The notes: generated by a model from the sequence alone, not told the origin. A stretch of 64,000 bases of DNA from Cylicocyclus nassatus (GCA_958299035.1 CATQJL010000316.1:7038347-7102346); one strand, 5' to 3'. Numbered from the stretch's first letter, positions 12,604-26,160 are shown. Numbers and translations: made by a program.

Positions 12604-14235
12604 TATGATTGTTGATAGAAAATGCTGAACAGTTCATCAAGAGGAGCTTACTCAAACAGGACAGGAGCTTCCGCGGGACGTTTGGGAAAGGTTGCCGGGT
12701 TACCTGCGGAAGTTCCTTGAACGTGCTGCGGAAGCTCCCAAATGAGGTGCTACGAAAGTTTCGAAACATGTAAGCGAGGTTTAAACTCTATTCCATTGTG
12801 AGGCACGCCTACTATCTTTTGCATTACGACTGACATGTTCAATAATGCACTCTAGTTGCTGGCGAAACAACATAATACGAGACATACAAAGCCTCGCGGA
12901 AGTACTGGCATGTCAAAGTGCTGCGGAACCGCTGGCATATTTGGAGTTCCGCAGTGCTTTGTAAAAACTCCTGCGAAAGTTCCCTTTTTTCAACTTTCCA
13001 CTTTTACAATAGTAAGCGAAATTCTGCAGAACCGTTGTAAATTGCTTGCTTTGCGGAAGTTTCGGTGAATTGTCTAAGTGGATAGACTCTTGACCAGAAT
13101 TCTAAAGAAAAACTAATCCAGAAACATTTGGTCGATCGTTTCAAGCTGTATTATCTTCATTAAGGATAATGAATGTTTTGTTAAACAAAATCAAAATTCA
13201 AAGATGAAAATGGAAAGTAACATCTTTCGTAGGAACCGAATCAGCATGAATTTATTTTAGTTGAAAAAAGTAGGCAACGAAACCTAGGCTAAAAGCAGAA
13301 TTAGATGACGTTGGAGTTGTTGGCATTTTAAGAGATAAAGTGCAAGAAAGATGATAAAATTGTTTGTATTGTTTTCATTTTTGCTAAGTTTAGCGAAAAA
13401 CGAATAATTTCTTCCCCTTCCTATATACCAAAGGAATTCGTTGAATTTCAAGGACCCAACTATTTCCAAAATTTCGATCCAATTATCAGGTAAACACCCT
13501 TGGCTATAGCTTAAAGATTTCTTAAGGTTCTCTTAATAGTCCCACTATTTGATTGAATCTCTGCAGAAGATCAGATACAGCTGTTCTGGTATAAGATGAG
13601 ATTAACAAGTGCGTCCACTGATCGTGATAACTGGCCTTTGAAGTGGCCCTGAGTGTTACAACAGCTGTCAACTACGTCACTGAGAGGGTGGACGACATGA
13701 GTCGTGAACATCAACGGACAGGAAGTGAATGCTAGGTCTGAACAGAAAAAGAAGTGCTTTGCGGATGTGGATCGAACCTTTTTGCTAGCACGAATCCGTT
13801 TTAGCAGTCATCGTGAAGAATTTGGTGTTCAAAAAGAATGTAAGGTATTTACCGTAACTGGTTGAGCGTTCCAATTAGCTTATCGGTTCAGAGAATGAAA
13901 AAGCGGTACTCTAACAAGCTTTATGTTTCCTCTCTCTTTGCTTACTCAGAAAAAGTCAACAATGGATTTCAAAGTGCACTGAAAAATTTCTAACAAAAGT
14001 TCCCCCCCCCCTTTCCCCCCCCCCCCCTCATCCCCAGGTCTTTTGAGAAATTTAGCTACAATTGTTTTTCTCAAATAAACCAAATCTCTATACATACATA
14101 TTCTAACGGTTCTGCTGCGCAAGATTTGAGGCACAGCAATTTTTTACCTGTTACAGTTCCTTACAATAAGCCCAAATTCAATTTTTAGCGACAATAAATA
14201 TAAATAGATTGATATAGTAAAACCCATGTATTCTG
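12604..14235. other. Intergenic with degenerate GCGGAAG repeats
   Basis: Between about 12655 and 13066 the word GCGGAAG (or its complement CTTCCGC/TTCCGC) recurs many times, often within TGCGGAAGTTCC. No exon can be supported. Poly-C runs lie near 14003-14028. The remainder is AT-rich and unremarkable. Confidence 0.45.
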
Positions 14236-14866
14236 CTATGGTCAGGTTTCGCTAATTTCCAGAAATTTTGAAAAAAGAGATCCAAGTGAGCTGAGGATGG
14301 AGCAAACCCTATAGGATACAAAACAGTATATTTTCCCTTTCCACAGCTCGTTATAAATTATTGATAGAATTTTTAACAAAACCACAGAAATTTTGCAGTT
14401 GCATTTCAGAAACAAACGAGTCAAACATCAGTGAATCATAGGAACTTGGGACTTTCAAAAGTGGTCAATGATTCAGTACTAATTAAACTAAGCAAATGAG
14501 CGTTGAGAGATTCGAAATATTAAATATCGAAATTTTCGGGTACCGAACAAGGAGCGCTCAAAAACATGACTTATACTAGTTTCATCTCCAAAGCTCAGCA
14601 AATTGTAAATAAAACGTCTAAGAGAGGAGAAGAGATGTTTTATCAAATGACATCCAAAATGCTCGCCGATCGATTTTCTATCAGGTATAATTTGACCAAA
14701 TATGGATTTTGACAGCATCAAAAAATAATTGTGAAATTTTTGAAAAGCCAGCTATGGAAGAGAAAAAACTGATTTGTATCCTATAAGGTTTGCTTGGCCC
14801 TCGGTTCACTTTGACTTCTATGGGGAATCGGTGAGAAAATTTAGAGAAGCGAAACTTGACCATGGC
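14236..14866. mobile_element. Fold-back element with about 115-bp arms
   Basis: Positions 14236-14351 are the imperfect reverse complement of 14748-14866. Both arms share GTATCCTATA, GGTTTGCT, the GGTTTCGC/GCGAAACTTGACC pair and the outermost word GCYATGGTCA. The central 400 bp is unique. No coding region. Superfamily unknown. Confidence 0.8.
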
Positions 14867-16790
14867 AAAAAGTGTGGGTTCGTTTTCGAAATTGGTGAAT
14901 TTTTAAATGCTTGTTTATTGCACTACATCAAGATCAAAACTTTTGAAAGAGAATGAAAAGATGCATCGAGTGATATGAAAATTGCATGAAAAAAAATGAA
15001 AAAAGCCCTAGATTTTTGTTGAGCTAACGGTGGCGGCCGTCCAAAAAAGGGAGAATACTTTCGAGACGACCTAAAATTTTTTTTGTGCAACATCATACCC
15101 TTTGTCTTTGACACCTACGAGTTTGCTTAATTTTTACTACTCTTATATTTTTGCTCGCATCTACAAACTGAAGCGATGGGGACGAAAAAGCAAATGCCTA
15201 TGCACCAAAAAAGAGTTGATATGTGGGAGATTGAAAGCAGCAATTGTGTTTGAAATGCATTATAGAGATTTCATCAGGAAAGACTCAAGGAAAATACGAG
15301 TTTCCAAAATGCTGGATCGAAATTTGCACTGGGAGCAATGCTTTCCTTCAAGGTTCACGCAAAAGGTTGTTTTTGCGCCTAATCGCATCCTAGCAGGATG
15401 TGGGAGCCGATAATGGACTCTAATGAAGGAAACACATCATGCTAGAAAAGGCGACATACACGCAAGGAGCATAAGAAAATAAAATATTGCTAAACCGCTT
15501 TGCGGGAGACCTTGCATGAGCACGGGGGTAATCTTGAGTACTTGCTGAGGAGAAAAGAAATTTTCTTCAACCAAGTACTTAGAGCGTAACAAGTGTAATT
15601 CTTATTGTGTGTTCGTCATTCTTCAAGAACACGCGACGAAGTGAAATATTCAAAAGTTACAAAAACACAACAAACGTCAAACACATTCACAATTCCAGCT
15701 TTCCTCCCCTTTCTTTGCCTTTGTTGCACCTTGCCATTTCCGCGAAAAACGCGTTATTGTTGAGAGAAAAGACATTTCTGCATTTTTGCGTGTGATATTG
15801 GAGACTGCAAGATAAAACGTGACAAAAGCCTGGGCTTCAAGGCTGGATATGCGGAAATGCGTGGGAAAATCGGACAGCTCCTCAAGTACCGAGCCGCACA
15901 AAGTCAACAAAAAGAAAGAGAATTTTTGCAAGCTAACCAACACCACGGGCATCACATTATCGGTCCTCAGTGAATTCATTCCATTCTTTACTTTTATCTT
16001 AGAAAAATGGTAAATAGCCCATAAGAAGATTATTAAGTGAGAAAAAGTAGATTGGAAAAATGGAGGGTAACAAGAAGTTCAAGAAACAGCAGTTCCAAAG
16101 ATGAGGGTCGCACATTTATAACAATGAATCTGTTCATTTCCGCGAAAGTTCTGAAATTTGCGATTTGTAGGATCCTTGGGATTTGAGCAAATTTCTCGTA
16201 TAATAGATAGGTTTTAGATTTTCGAATGAATTTGGTCTCATCTTGATGAGAAGAATCTTTCGATGTACCAAATGACCGTAAGAAAAGGTGTAGCAATCCC
16301 AAGCAAAACAAGAATGGGTATTATTGTTAGCTTGTACCGCTAACAAAAACAAAAATGAATACTTAACTCTAATTGAACAAAAGCTAATTAACCAAGAATT
16401 TTTGAAAGTCAATAGTAAACCCGTCTTGTTCTCTTTCTCACAAGAACAGATATTTGGAGTGTGTGTATACGTGCATTTCACGATGCTGAAGTTTTGAAAG
16501 AAGAGGACAAGGCAAGTGATATTTGACTTCTAACATAGAAGCCATAAAGGGAACTTGTAACCAGAATTTTACCTACCAAACATGCTTTCAAACTTCCGGT
16601 TTACTCCTAATGAACTCTCAAGGTCGTTTTTTTGTCGGCAACGAGGGAACATGAGTTCAATGTCTTAGTTCTTCATCATTATTTCCTTGAATTAAACCAC
16701 AGCGCTTTGCCTTTGAGTCTATAACTTTTATTTTTTATTTGACATCACACTGGTGTCAAAATGATTTTGGGTTGGTTATTAAGCAGGGGA
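14867..16790. other. Intergenic; solitary mariner-type end near 15060-15081
   Basis: GGGAGAATACTTTCGAGACG followed by ACCTAA (about 15050-15076) looks like a right-hand mariner terminus. I found no matching left end upstream. A 103-codon open frame at 15102-15413 (plus) has no recognisable domain and no start or splice context I trust. Nothing else supported. Confidence 0.4.
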
Positions 16791-17223
16791 ATGGTCTGAA
16801 CTTAGCCCAGCCATACCAAGCATGCTGCATAACATCAGACTCGTCTTGAAACGCTGATTTTTACTATATGTTTTTTTATCTGCCAAGCGACCAGCTGCGA
16901 GGAGTTATGAGCATTTGAATGTGCAATATGTCGAGTGTTTTCTGGCGCATGTTTCATGTTTCACGAAATAGGTTTCAAAAACACTTATTCAGGCTTTTGT
17001 TGAATGTGCTTTTCCCTTGTAATTGCAATAACCATAGTCACTGTAACCCCGCGTCATCAGGCTGCCTTTCAAGGAAATATATTCGCTAAAACTCGAAAAT
17101 TTCTCATATTTGAACGCTCATAACTTCTCTCAGATAGTCGCTTGGCAGATAAAAAACATATATTTGAAATAGTCCGATGATATACAGTCCGCATGGAATG
17201 GGCCAGGTTACGTTCTGACCATT
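16791..17223. mobile_element. Fold-back element with about 130-bp arms
   Basis: The left arm (16791-16925) and right arm (17090-17223) are inverted copies. Shared words include ATGGTCWGAAC, ATATGTTTTTT, TATCTGCCAAGCGAC and AGTTATGAGC. It carries the AACGCTGATT ... AGTTATGAGC module that also appears in other fold-backs of this window. No coding capacity. Confidence 0.8.
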
Positions 17224-18297
17224 TCCTTCTAAGCTTTGCTTCTATTTCTTCATGAATTCATTTACTGGTAAGCCCAAAGCGATGTATAATAGATCAATAG
17301 CTTCGGGCACAAACGTAATTTAACTAGGCTTAAAAAGGGAAAAATATCATATTTAGCATTATTCATCGTCAATCAAAAACTTTATATCAGTCTTCTTGTC
17401 AGGTGAAAAAATAATGTCTTGAGATCAAATAAAATATCTAGGGTTTCGTTTTGTTCTTAACAAACAGAAAGATTCGTTCTATACGAATACGAAATTTCTT
17501 AATTAGTTACTACATATTAACTTAGAAGCAACATAATACTTGCTGGGCCAAATCCATCTAGCCTTCAATATTGCTTAGCAGAATGACCTCAATAACTGCA
17601 ATAAGATTTGCTGAAGCTTATTTTAAAAAGCCAATGGGTCGGTCCTGTGTTGACTATTCGAGCAAGCTAAGAGCTTACGCTGAGAATAACTGAGATTTTG
17701 TGAAGGCGGAAAAGGAGATACACATTCAAGTGAACTTACAGTTTGATGTTATGCCAAAACTAGATCAAGAGTACGAGTACTTGACCGTATATCGGCAATG
17801 TGACCAAATGGAATACAACGGATTAAACTGCTTGACATGCGCATTTCAATGATGAGTCATGAGCTGCGTATTCGGATTTAGTAGTTTAGAACAATGTGGT
17901 ATGATCGAAATGTAGCAAAAGAAAATGAGGAAATGAGAGGAATGCCCCTCCACCCCCCCCCCCTCGCCCGCCCCAAAGTAAATTAGATTAGAATAAGAAC
18001 CTAATCGCATCTAGCTGATTCGGTGGCTAATGCACTCCACGAACGCGGCACATTACATTGGTGTTATCTCTCAAGGACTTTTAGTTTCGTAAAGAATTCC
18101 ACTCAAAGAATTTGGCATCCTTTTGTCAACGGATTCGCTACTTGGTCGACCCATATTTATAGCTCTCACAATGACTGCATGATGAAAAACTTGTCCATAT
18201 TCTGTCAATTTTGTAAAAGTAACGCACTGAACTTGAAAATTGAAATGTATACATCGAAAAGGCAAGAACACCACAGGTTGTCAAAAGCGCTCCTTAC
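17224..18297. other. Intergenic, no gene seen
   Basis: AT-rich DNA with a poly-C tract near 17951-17966. No supported exon or RNA. Confidence 0.45.
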
Positions 18298-18707
18298 AGG
18301 CAGTGCCCCGACAGGTTCGCGCCCTGGGAGACATTGCTATGGTGAGGTTCCTGGTCATTTCACTGACCTCCAGGCGCAGTACGCCTGGTTGATGTTCCCC
18401 CTGGGCCGAGAAAATAGCCCTTGACCCGGCGCGCGCTCGGACGACTTCGCTTACCGTTCGGCGCGGGACCCCACGATCGCTCTCCCGCATTGTGCATGCT
18501 ATCCATAGCAAAAATTACAGGCTGCAGGGTCTCCATGCCAGGGTCTCCCAACTTTCCATCGAAATTCTCGTCCGAGCTGCCTTTTGGAAATTGGATAAAC
18601 GCCCGAAAAAGGTCTTTTCACCCGTTTCAAAGCTTAAATTCGGGATATAGGGGAAAGGTCCGAAACATGAGAAAAGATAGAGGGGCAAAATCTGCCGGGA
18701 CACTGCC
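18298..18707. mobile_element. GC-rich MITE with AGGCAGTG ends and TTAC TSD
   Basis: The left end AGGCAGTGCCCCGACAG and the right end CTGCCGGGACACTGCCT are inverted, flanked on both sides by TTAC. The ends match the larger element at 52090-52542 (AGGCAGTGTCCGGGC), so this is one family. The interior is much GC-richer than its surroundings, which explains the long but meaningless open frames on both strands. Confidence 0.75.
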
Positions 18708-20646
18708 TTTACTGAAAAAAATGAAAATAAGCCATAGAAAGTTTGCATTACTGCGAATAACCAATAGACTTCACATGGTTCATACTTTTTTGTTCGATTT
18801 TTTCTAATTACTTCTTTATTTTGGTGCAACCAAAATTTGAGCTTGTTTAGATTCCAGAGTCTAGTAATTCACAGTAGAGTGAAGAAGAAAAAAAGTAAAT
18901 TGAATAGAGAAAGTTATGCCTTCTAGTGGGATCTTCTATGCCTTCGCGCATGAATTAATTTTGAATTTCCTCCAAAAATGTTAGAAGATCAGATAGTTTC
19001 TAACTTTGGCTCTGATAAATGGTTTTATACACTAGAGATAATCTTTTGGTCATCGCTTGCTTCTACGAACTCAGGATTTTCGAATTTTTGTTGCTCGAAA
19101 ATGACATTGCCTCGATAAAATTCCTGATATGTGTAATGAGACGGAAGATTTGTTATTTACATTATGCGAATGGAAACGGTCTTCAACAATATTCAAACGT
19201 TCCACACTTTTTGGAGCACGACTTACGGACTTTCCAACCCTTCACCCACCTACTAGAAAAAGCTCTGCGTACAGAGAGCTCCAGGAAAACAAGAAAATTC
19301 AAGAAAATAAACGATTTTGAATTGAGATTTTTCTGCTATTACTTCGCTCGTGCAAACACGCAACGATTTTAATAGAAAGAAAATAATTTCAGTGGCAATG
19401 GCAAGTATAGTTTTTGGGCAGGAGACGAACAATATGGAAAAGCACGAAGAATTCTTGCAAGAGAGTAACCTGTATGGTTTGACGCCCACTCAAGGCTTCA
19501 GAGCTTTGAATACATCTAGTTTCAGTGGCGGACACAAAGGGGACTGTGGGAGGGGGGGGGGGGGGGAGGAAGCGGAAGGGAACTCGAACCAAAATCCTTG
19601 AATGATCTATAGGGATTGTAAATTCATGCAAGCAATATGTTTCTTGTGAAGAAGTAATAGTATTTCAATGTTACATGACGAAATTTGCTTGTAAAAAAAG
19701 CTTTGGGAGGAAAATGTAGTAACCGAGTTCTCTTTTATTTGCAGAAATTTTTCTTGTTCTTTTCCGAAAAATTTTGTATGGTCGTCACTACACATACAAA
19801 AGTAAGATATAAATAGTTAGAGCATAAGAATACGACAGAACAAGATCATAATAACTACTTCAAATAGTGTAGTGCCCCCTTTCCGAATTAACAGATTTTT
19901 CGCTACAAACAACAAACTTTATGAGCGGATGAAGTCTTTCAAAAATTCAAAGCGCGTGTGCTATGGAGCTCTTAAGCTGACAAGGCCTAATGGGCACCAC
20001 AGTGACGGTTGTCTTTACTCGGACAATAAAAAACTGCTCGTATACGATTTTTTTTTTTGACTTCAAAAGTGCAACGAGCGGGAACTGCAATTAAGCTCGG
20101 CGATGGCACCCAATCTCGACGGGACGAGTGCTGAGCTGGGATAGCAGCAGTGCATGTGCTGGAAAATGGCACATTTTCGCAGAAAAGACATGCACAATAG
20201 CAGCTGTGATGTGGGAAAATGGACTGGGAACAAAAGTGCCACAGCTTGAGAATGACATGGTGCTTTTTACCACTGTGATTTTGTTCAACAATGTGGAGAA
20301 AGTGCTGTTTGGACTTCTTACAGGGAACATTTAGTCAAATCTGAGGTAAGCGCCTGGGCTAGAAGTGGTTGACCATCCTGAAACATTAGAGACAACGTAA
20401 CCCACATGGTGGGTCATGCAATGCCTGCCACTTGGGACAATGTGACCCACATGTTAGGTCATGGGTTAAAATTTTTAGAAAAGGCTGCTGTTTTGGAAGC
20501 ATTCGTTTCAGAAGTTCTCTCACGCTCTAACCAAATTGCTGTAGTGTTTCTGCCCTGCTTCATAGAATTATTGTAGGTATATGTAGAAGAGTATTGTAGA
20601 TGTACTGCACTGTAGATGACGATTTACTAAATGTATCTAAAAAATT
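18708..20646. other. Intergenic with a short tandem duplication
   Basis: Near 20390-20466 a unit of about 54 bp containing ACCCACATGNTNGGTCATG is present twice. A poly-G tract lies at 19550-19566. Open frames at 20091-20334 on both strands have no recognisable domain. Confidence 0.4.
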
Positions 20647-21024
20647 TCACCTTTTTCGTGGATGGCACCCATAAGGCAACCAACTAAAACCACACATTGT
20701 CGTCAACGTATTAAGCAAGACCAGTTGTCCAACCGCCACCGCATAAGATTCATTCGCGGCCGAAAAATTTACCTCGAGTTTTGCCCATACCGTATCTGAT
20801 CGGGGGAAGTACGGTATGGGCAAGTGGAGTTGAATTCGTTGGCTACGTAAGGACTGCACGAGCTGTCGTTGAAGCAATGGCTTACTCAGGGCCTTCCGAT
20901 TAGTATCCACGTAAAATAACCAAGCAACCAGATTCGCATGGATGCCTTTCTTGAGCTCGTGAAAGTGTCTACTACAATATTCCTCAAGCACATTTTCGGT
21001 AAATGCCGGAGAAAAACGCAGTTG
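20647..21024 (-). CDS. Putative exon, unknown protein
   Basis: The minus strand shows an acceptor-like stretch (TTTTCTGCCTAG) directly followed by an open frame of 125 codons ending in TGA at 20647-20649. The frame begins QLRFSPAFTENVLEEY and is clearly higher in GC than its surroundings. Composition is protein-like (mixed charged, aromatic and aliphatic residues, no low complexity). There is no start codon at the upstream edge, so it would be an internal or last exon. A possible companion exon with a hydrophobic stretch (MLLMLALFCLATAFF) overlaps upstream in another frame, but it would be spliced out under this model. A 13-bp-arm hairpin (TGCCCATACCGTA) lies within the frame at 20782-20822. 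I do not recognise the family, and the true 3' limit could be an earlier donor. Confidence 0.35.
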   Translation of the reverse strand, partial: QLRFSPAFTENVLEEYCSRHFHELKKGIHANLVAWLFYVDTNRKALSKPLLQRQLVQSLRSQRIQLHLPIPYFPRSDTVWAKLEVNFSAANESYAVAVGQLVLLNTLTTMCGFSWLPYGCHPRKR

Positions 21025-22254
21025 CTAGGCAGAAAAGCGCAAGCATAAGCAGCATACATTCCACGAAGTATTCGAATGAAAGAAAAAACACTTCGGACTT
21101 CGCGCTTTGAACAGAATGGACCGCGAAATTTTTGAAATTCACTTGATGGGTTATAAAAGTGTGCAAGTGACTTGTTTATTCTTGTGAATAATCAAAATTT
21201 ATTGAAATTTTTTGAAAATTCAAATCAGCCATGGATCACATTATTCAATTCTGATAATTATAATCAAAGAGCAGTCACATACAAGCTTTCATCAAGCTTT
21301 TTTCAAGATAGGACCCAAACTACATGATGAATGTTTGCGTTTAGAGTACATAAAAATAACCGTGTATTCTTCGTTCTTTTGCAGGGAACGCCAAGAGCGT
21401 ATCAAATAAATAAATAAGTAAATAAATAGATAATTCTTTTCAGATGCTGAGCCCAGGGCTCACGAGCTGGCGCACCAGAGAAACTTTAAAAGAAGTTCTC
21501 GAATATTTTATACGAAGACCACTTTGATCCTAAACCCTAAACGGAAGCCCCTCCCCCTCCCCCCGCCCCCCCCCCTCCAAGAAAACGAAACGACGACTAG
21601 AAAGAGGAAAAAACGTCGCACCCGCAAAAATTTTGCGGGACTCTAATAGTTCTTTTTTCGAAGGGGGTGGCTAACGCTATGCACGTTCATTTGAAAGAAG
21701 ATTATCTCCCCCCCCCCCCCCCTCCCACTGCTATGTATGTTTGATTATTGAAAAAAAGTCAAAAAAATACGCATGAGATTTCACAACCCTTAGGTAAATG
21801 TTTTTTGCTGCTGCTGCTTACAGATGACATGCTGGAACGAAATTCCACTGCTAATTTTCTCCAGCTAAATTTGCCCCTCACGATCGTCCATCACGACCAC
21901 AAAATAGAAAGTTGTTAGTAGTTCAGACAATGCAAACAAGCTTAATTCAACAAAGCAAAAGTTTCAATAATGAAGAGTTAGTCGGAACAAGAAAGCAGAG
22001 AGCGTTCATTACGTCGAAAAGGCAAAAAGCAAATGTCAAAAAAAAGTGGGAGAGTCTTCGCAGAAGGCAATGATTCAATTGAAGGCTGCTTGCAAAAGCC
22101 TGAAGAAATCTGAACGCGGTATTCAGTTGTTATTTTTTTAAACGTTTGAATACATGACTTCGAATAAAGAAGATGTTGTGGAACAAAGGTGAAGGAAAAA
22201 GAAAAGATATCAACAATGATATGAATATTGGGCTATAATCGATATACGATATTA
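21025..22254. other. Intergenic with a partial hAT-like copy
   Basis: From 21454 the sequence CAGGGCTCACGAGCTGGCGC and the following 150 bp match the left half of the hAT-like family seen at 10964 and 11620. The right end is missing or unrecognisable. Poly-C runs lie at 21551-21577 and 21708-21725. No gene seen. Confidence 0.5.
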
Positions 22255-22868
22255 TACAGGGTATCACAAAAAATGTGTCTACTGTTTGATTGTTGATAAC
22301 TCTCTTGTAATGAAGCATTTTGTAGAGGTGGCTTCAACTTGGATTTAAAACACATAGAGCGAATCACCGATCGCTCTTCATTACTGTAGGATTACGGTAG
22401 AAACTTCAAGTATATGGAACATGGTAAAAAAAGCTTTTCGTGGGCTCTGAGTTCAGTACTCAACTACGCACAAGAGTGCAAAGCTTATTGAACGGTGTAA
22501 CCGCACTTTTTAAAAATCTGAAAAAACGGCCGCTACTTCTTACCTTGTATAATTTTTTTAATGAAGCATCACGATAAGTTGCGAGCTTACATTGATCAGA
22601 AACTCTACTTAGCCCACTGTGAAAATTTTCAGGCTGTCTGGTTTCCTTTTTGAGGCAAAATATGGCCTTTCATGGCTCAAAGCCCTCTTTGAAGTTTTCA
22701 CCATAATCCTACAGCACTGAAGAGAGATGGGTAATTCTTTTTGTACTGTTAATCCAATCTTAAGTTGAAGCCAACTCTACAAAATGATCCTAAATCTACT
22801 CGAAAGACTTCATTACAAGAGAGTTATCAACAATCAAACAGTAGGCGCATTTTTTGGGACACTCTGTA
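22255..22868. mobile_element. Tc1/mariner-like MITE with long inverted ends
   Basis: The left end is TACAGGGTATCACAAAAAAT and the right end, reversed, TACAGAGTGTCCCAAAAAAT. Homology continues through TACTGTTTGATTGTTGATAA and CTCTCTTGTAATGAAG, making arms of roughly 60 bp, with further inverted similarity inside (ACTGTAGGATTA / TAATCCTACAG). TA at each border. No transposase frame. Confidence 0.8.
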
Positions 22869-25800
22869 TAGTCAATTGCCTTAGTTGATATAAACAAAAT
22901 CCTTTAAGCGTATAATATTACATTAATGAAAAGAGAGACTCCATGTTATCTTAATGGAAAGGGAGATTCTTAGGGTCGGTTTTGTTAATGACGAAATTTT
23001 TGGATTTTTTTCTAGAATAGATTCAGATTGAGAAATTTACAGTCGATCTGAGCACGTTTGACGTCGAAATATTGATTTTTGCTTATAAAAACATGCTTGT
23101 CCTTTTTACAAATGGAAAATTTGAAAACTTATATGGAAAGGTAAAGGTCTGAAACCGCGTTTACGCAAAGGTCAGCTGAATAACACCTATAAAATTGTGA
23201 AATGGTTTCGTATTAGCTTGCCAGAATAAAATCTAACATAATACAAGAAAACAGCTATATTGAAGGACCATTTGAGGAGAGCCAACAAAAACTGTTGGAA
23301 AATATTTTGAGGAAGATGCAAAACAATTTGAAAGCGTTAATCCAAGATTGCGAGAAGCTGGAAATCAGCAGAAGATGATTAGAAGAGCGCGGAAACTCGC
23401 ATGTGGCTTTTTGTCGTGCTCGCGCCTAACAGCAAAATCCGATTCAATTTATGTCAGAAGACTAAAAAGGCTACTTTCACAAGCGTAGTTTGACATTTCA
23501 ACGTTTCCATGGAGAGGAATTTACAACAGTGACTAGTGCCGGAGTACTCGCACACTACTAACATGAGCGTGTCGATGATGGTGAAGATCACATACATCAT
23601 CCTTGGGATAAACTGGTTTTGGTTTGTTTGCCATATTTGGATAGATCTTGAATTAAAGGACAAGTGGACGTTTGTAAACTTATGCGGTAGTTACAGCTAG
23701 AGGAGGTGGTGAGAAACCTTCAAATACGAGTGTCCGATGATTTTTTGAAATAATGTCAAATATGACAATTTGATGTTCTTGAGTGTTGGGCTTCCAGCAG
23801 CTTGACGAAAAATCATTTTAAACGTCATTGGCCAACTGAAGTTGCTAGCATGGCTCTAGCAGTCATAATTTTAGGTTGGAGGATAAGCTCCCTTACACCA
23901 TGATCTTTTCGTTGAAATTTGTACGATGCACAAGAAAAAATTTTTTGGAGTTATTTTTTCTCTTCTTCAGAGCTATAGACACCTGTGCCTATAAGAAAGT
24001 GCCTAAATACTTGGTTAAAAAAGAATAACAAATAAAAGAACACATACGAAAAAGAAGAAAAAATTTTAAAAACCGATATCTACGTCTACAAAATTATCGT
24101 AAGCTCGCTGGTATGTGCGCTTGAGGTATCAATCAGATGATTCATGGCTCCTATCATTCTCTAAGTGAATATTTTGGGGGGCCTTTAGAATTTTAAAATT
24201 GAAAACTATCAAATAGTATTTATCCGTCAAGCTTCTATCAGTCTCAAGAGAAAATAATTGCATAAAATAAAATTTTTTGTATTCAAAAATTTACCAAAAA
24301 ATCAGGTTTTTGCATACCGATCTACGATTGCCTAATCAGTCTCACACAGAACTCATATCTTTCACTAGGCCTCTCCCACAAAAATTTTTTAGCTTTTTTT
24401 TTCAAATAAAATGCTCAGTCCATGCCAATTTCGTATGAGTTATCCGCTTTCTAACAGAGTGACGGCTGCACAAAATTTTTAAGAACGGAGGGAATATTTT
24501 TTTCGGATGACAAAGCCTACTTTAGCCGGTACTGCTCAAGCTTTTCTCAAGCTTATAGGACTGATTTAGTAACCTATGCTATAATTCACTCGCTAAGGAG
24601 CTATGAAAATATCTAAAACATTTACAAAAGAAACCAATTAGAAACATACCTGATTATTTTGTCAGCTTAGCTGGGCTTTGAATCGCATTCAATCTAGGGA
24701 AGAGGAGGAGAGGGGGGGGGGAAGAGGACTGCTTACACATCCCACCTTATCAGCATTCCTAGAGTCTCAAAGCGACACAATTTGGCACAAGGGGCGGTAG
24801 AAGAGGGACGAAGAAGGGTGAAAAGTGGAAATTCCGAAAGTAAACAGTGTAAAGGGACATAAAAAGTTACGATAACTATCATCATGTTCCTTTTTCCTAA
24901 TTTCTCACCAATTAAACAGCATGACCGAAACGAGTACCCGATAGCATACTATTTATAATGAGGGTGAGAGATTGATGGTTGTAGCCCTCCCCCCTCTCCC
25001 CCCCCCTCCGTAACTTGTCCCATCAACAGCGCTGAGAACTATGGCTTTCACACACTTCGCATGATAAACGCGCGCTCATCGCGATGTCTGGACTAGCGTG
25101 GGTACATCAGTTCAACTCCCAAATGAACAAATTTTTATAGACGGGGAAGGAGGGAGGGGGGAGGGGGGGGGGGGGGAGGGGGGGGGAGGAAAGTGTGAAG
25201 GGCTATAGAGTCGGTCATAGATAATCTTAGAAGCTGCGAAAATCCGAAATTTTTGTAAAATCGCGATGCGTATTTCACACCGAATTTTTTTTGAAAACCA
25301 AATGAATTTTCGTAGCTTAGATCCATTTTTTGGTGAGCCAAAAGCTCTGTAAATTCAAGAATTCTACAACAAGACAATTGTCAAGATCAACAAGCAAAAA
25401 GAGGAAAATTAGCAGAGCAGCAAAAGGAAAATAAGAAACGAACAGAAGTCCATGGATTATCAATTGCCGAGTTTTGATCTTGAATCGATAATTATGGAAT
25501 TGATGCGATCATTCACAAAAAAAATAATTTAAAAACAGAAACAAGTAAATTACTTACTTTTGGGGCTCAAGTAGATAATTTGAAAAAAATTTTTGTTTGT
25601 CATTCTCGGAGGGCAGGGAAATATGAGACACTTGAGTTTTCAAGGCTATGAGAAAATTTTTTTGAAAAATTGGTGCATGCAAAACTTGCATGAACGCTTT
25701 TAAAGTTATACTTTTACTGCGTATTTCTCGCATTCCCCTTTTCCTAATCTTCTCCAGACCCTCCTTTTTATCATATGTCGAAGTTTCATATGTGAAGCGT

Positions 25801-25963
25801 GCAAACCTATTCTTATTTCTATATGTGAAATCCATTCTCATAATGTAGTAATGTTATAACAACCTCAGCGAATGTGGATAAAATGAAAACTGGTTAGAAG
25901 TATGTAACTTGAAAAGTACACTCTGAAGAACTCGAAAAATGTTGTATCATCCAATGATTACTT
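22869..25963. other. Gene-poor intergenic tract
   Basis: About 3 kb of AT-rich sequence with several poly-G/poly-C tracts (24712-24721, 24991-25007, 25146-25190). I see no exon with splice support, no RNA gene and no palindromic element. Confidence 0.4.
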
Positions 25964-26160
25964 ACAAGGGAACGATACTCAATGTCCGTGGCTTTTCGAA
26001 CCACGATTCATACCATTACACTTGTCTTCGAACGCTGATTCCGAATCTGCCTTCCTTTTCTGCTAATCGTTTCTCTGAAAGAAGTTATGGCCTAATTTTG
26101 AGCCAAGTTTGGCTGTTCAAGGGAAATATGGCCATTGGAACGGCCTGTACCACGGCCATT

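Noticed and set aside
12305..12769. 154-codon minus-strand frame
   Set aside because: It lies largely within the nested hAT-like elements and includes their terminal repeats.
18023..18829. Overlapping 100-130-codon frames on both strands
   Set aside because: They coincide with the GC-rich MITE at 18298-18707. The composition, not selection, keeps them open.
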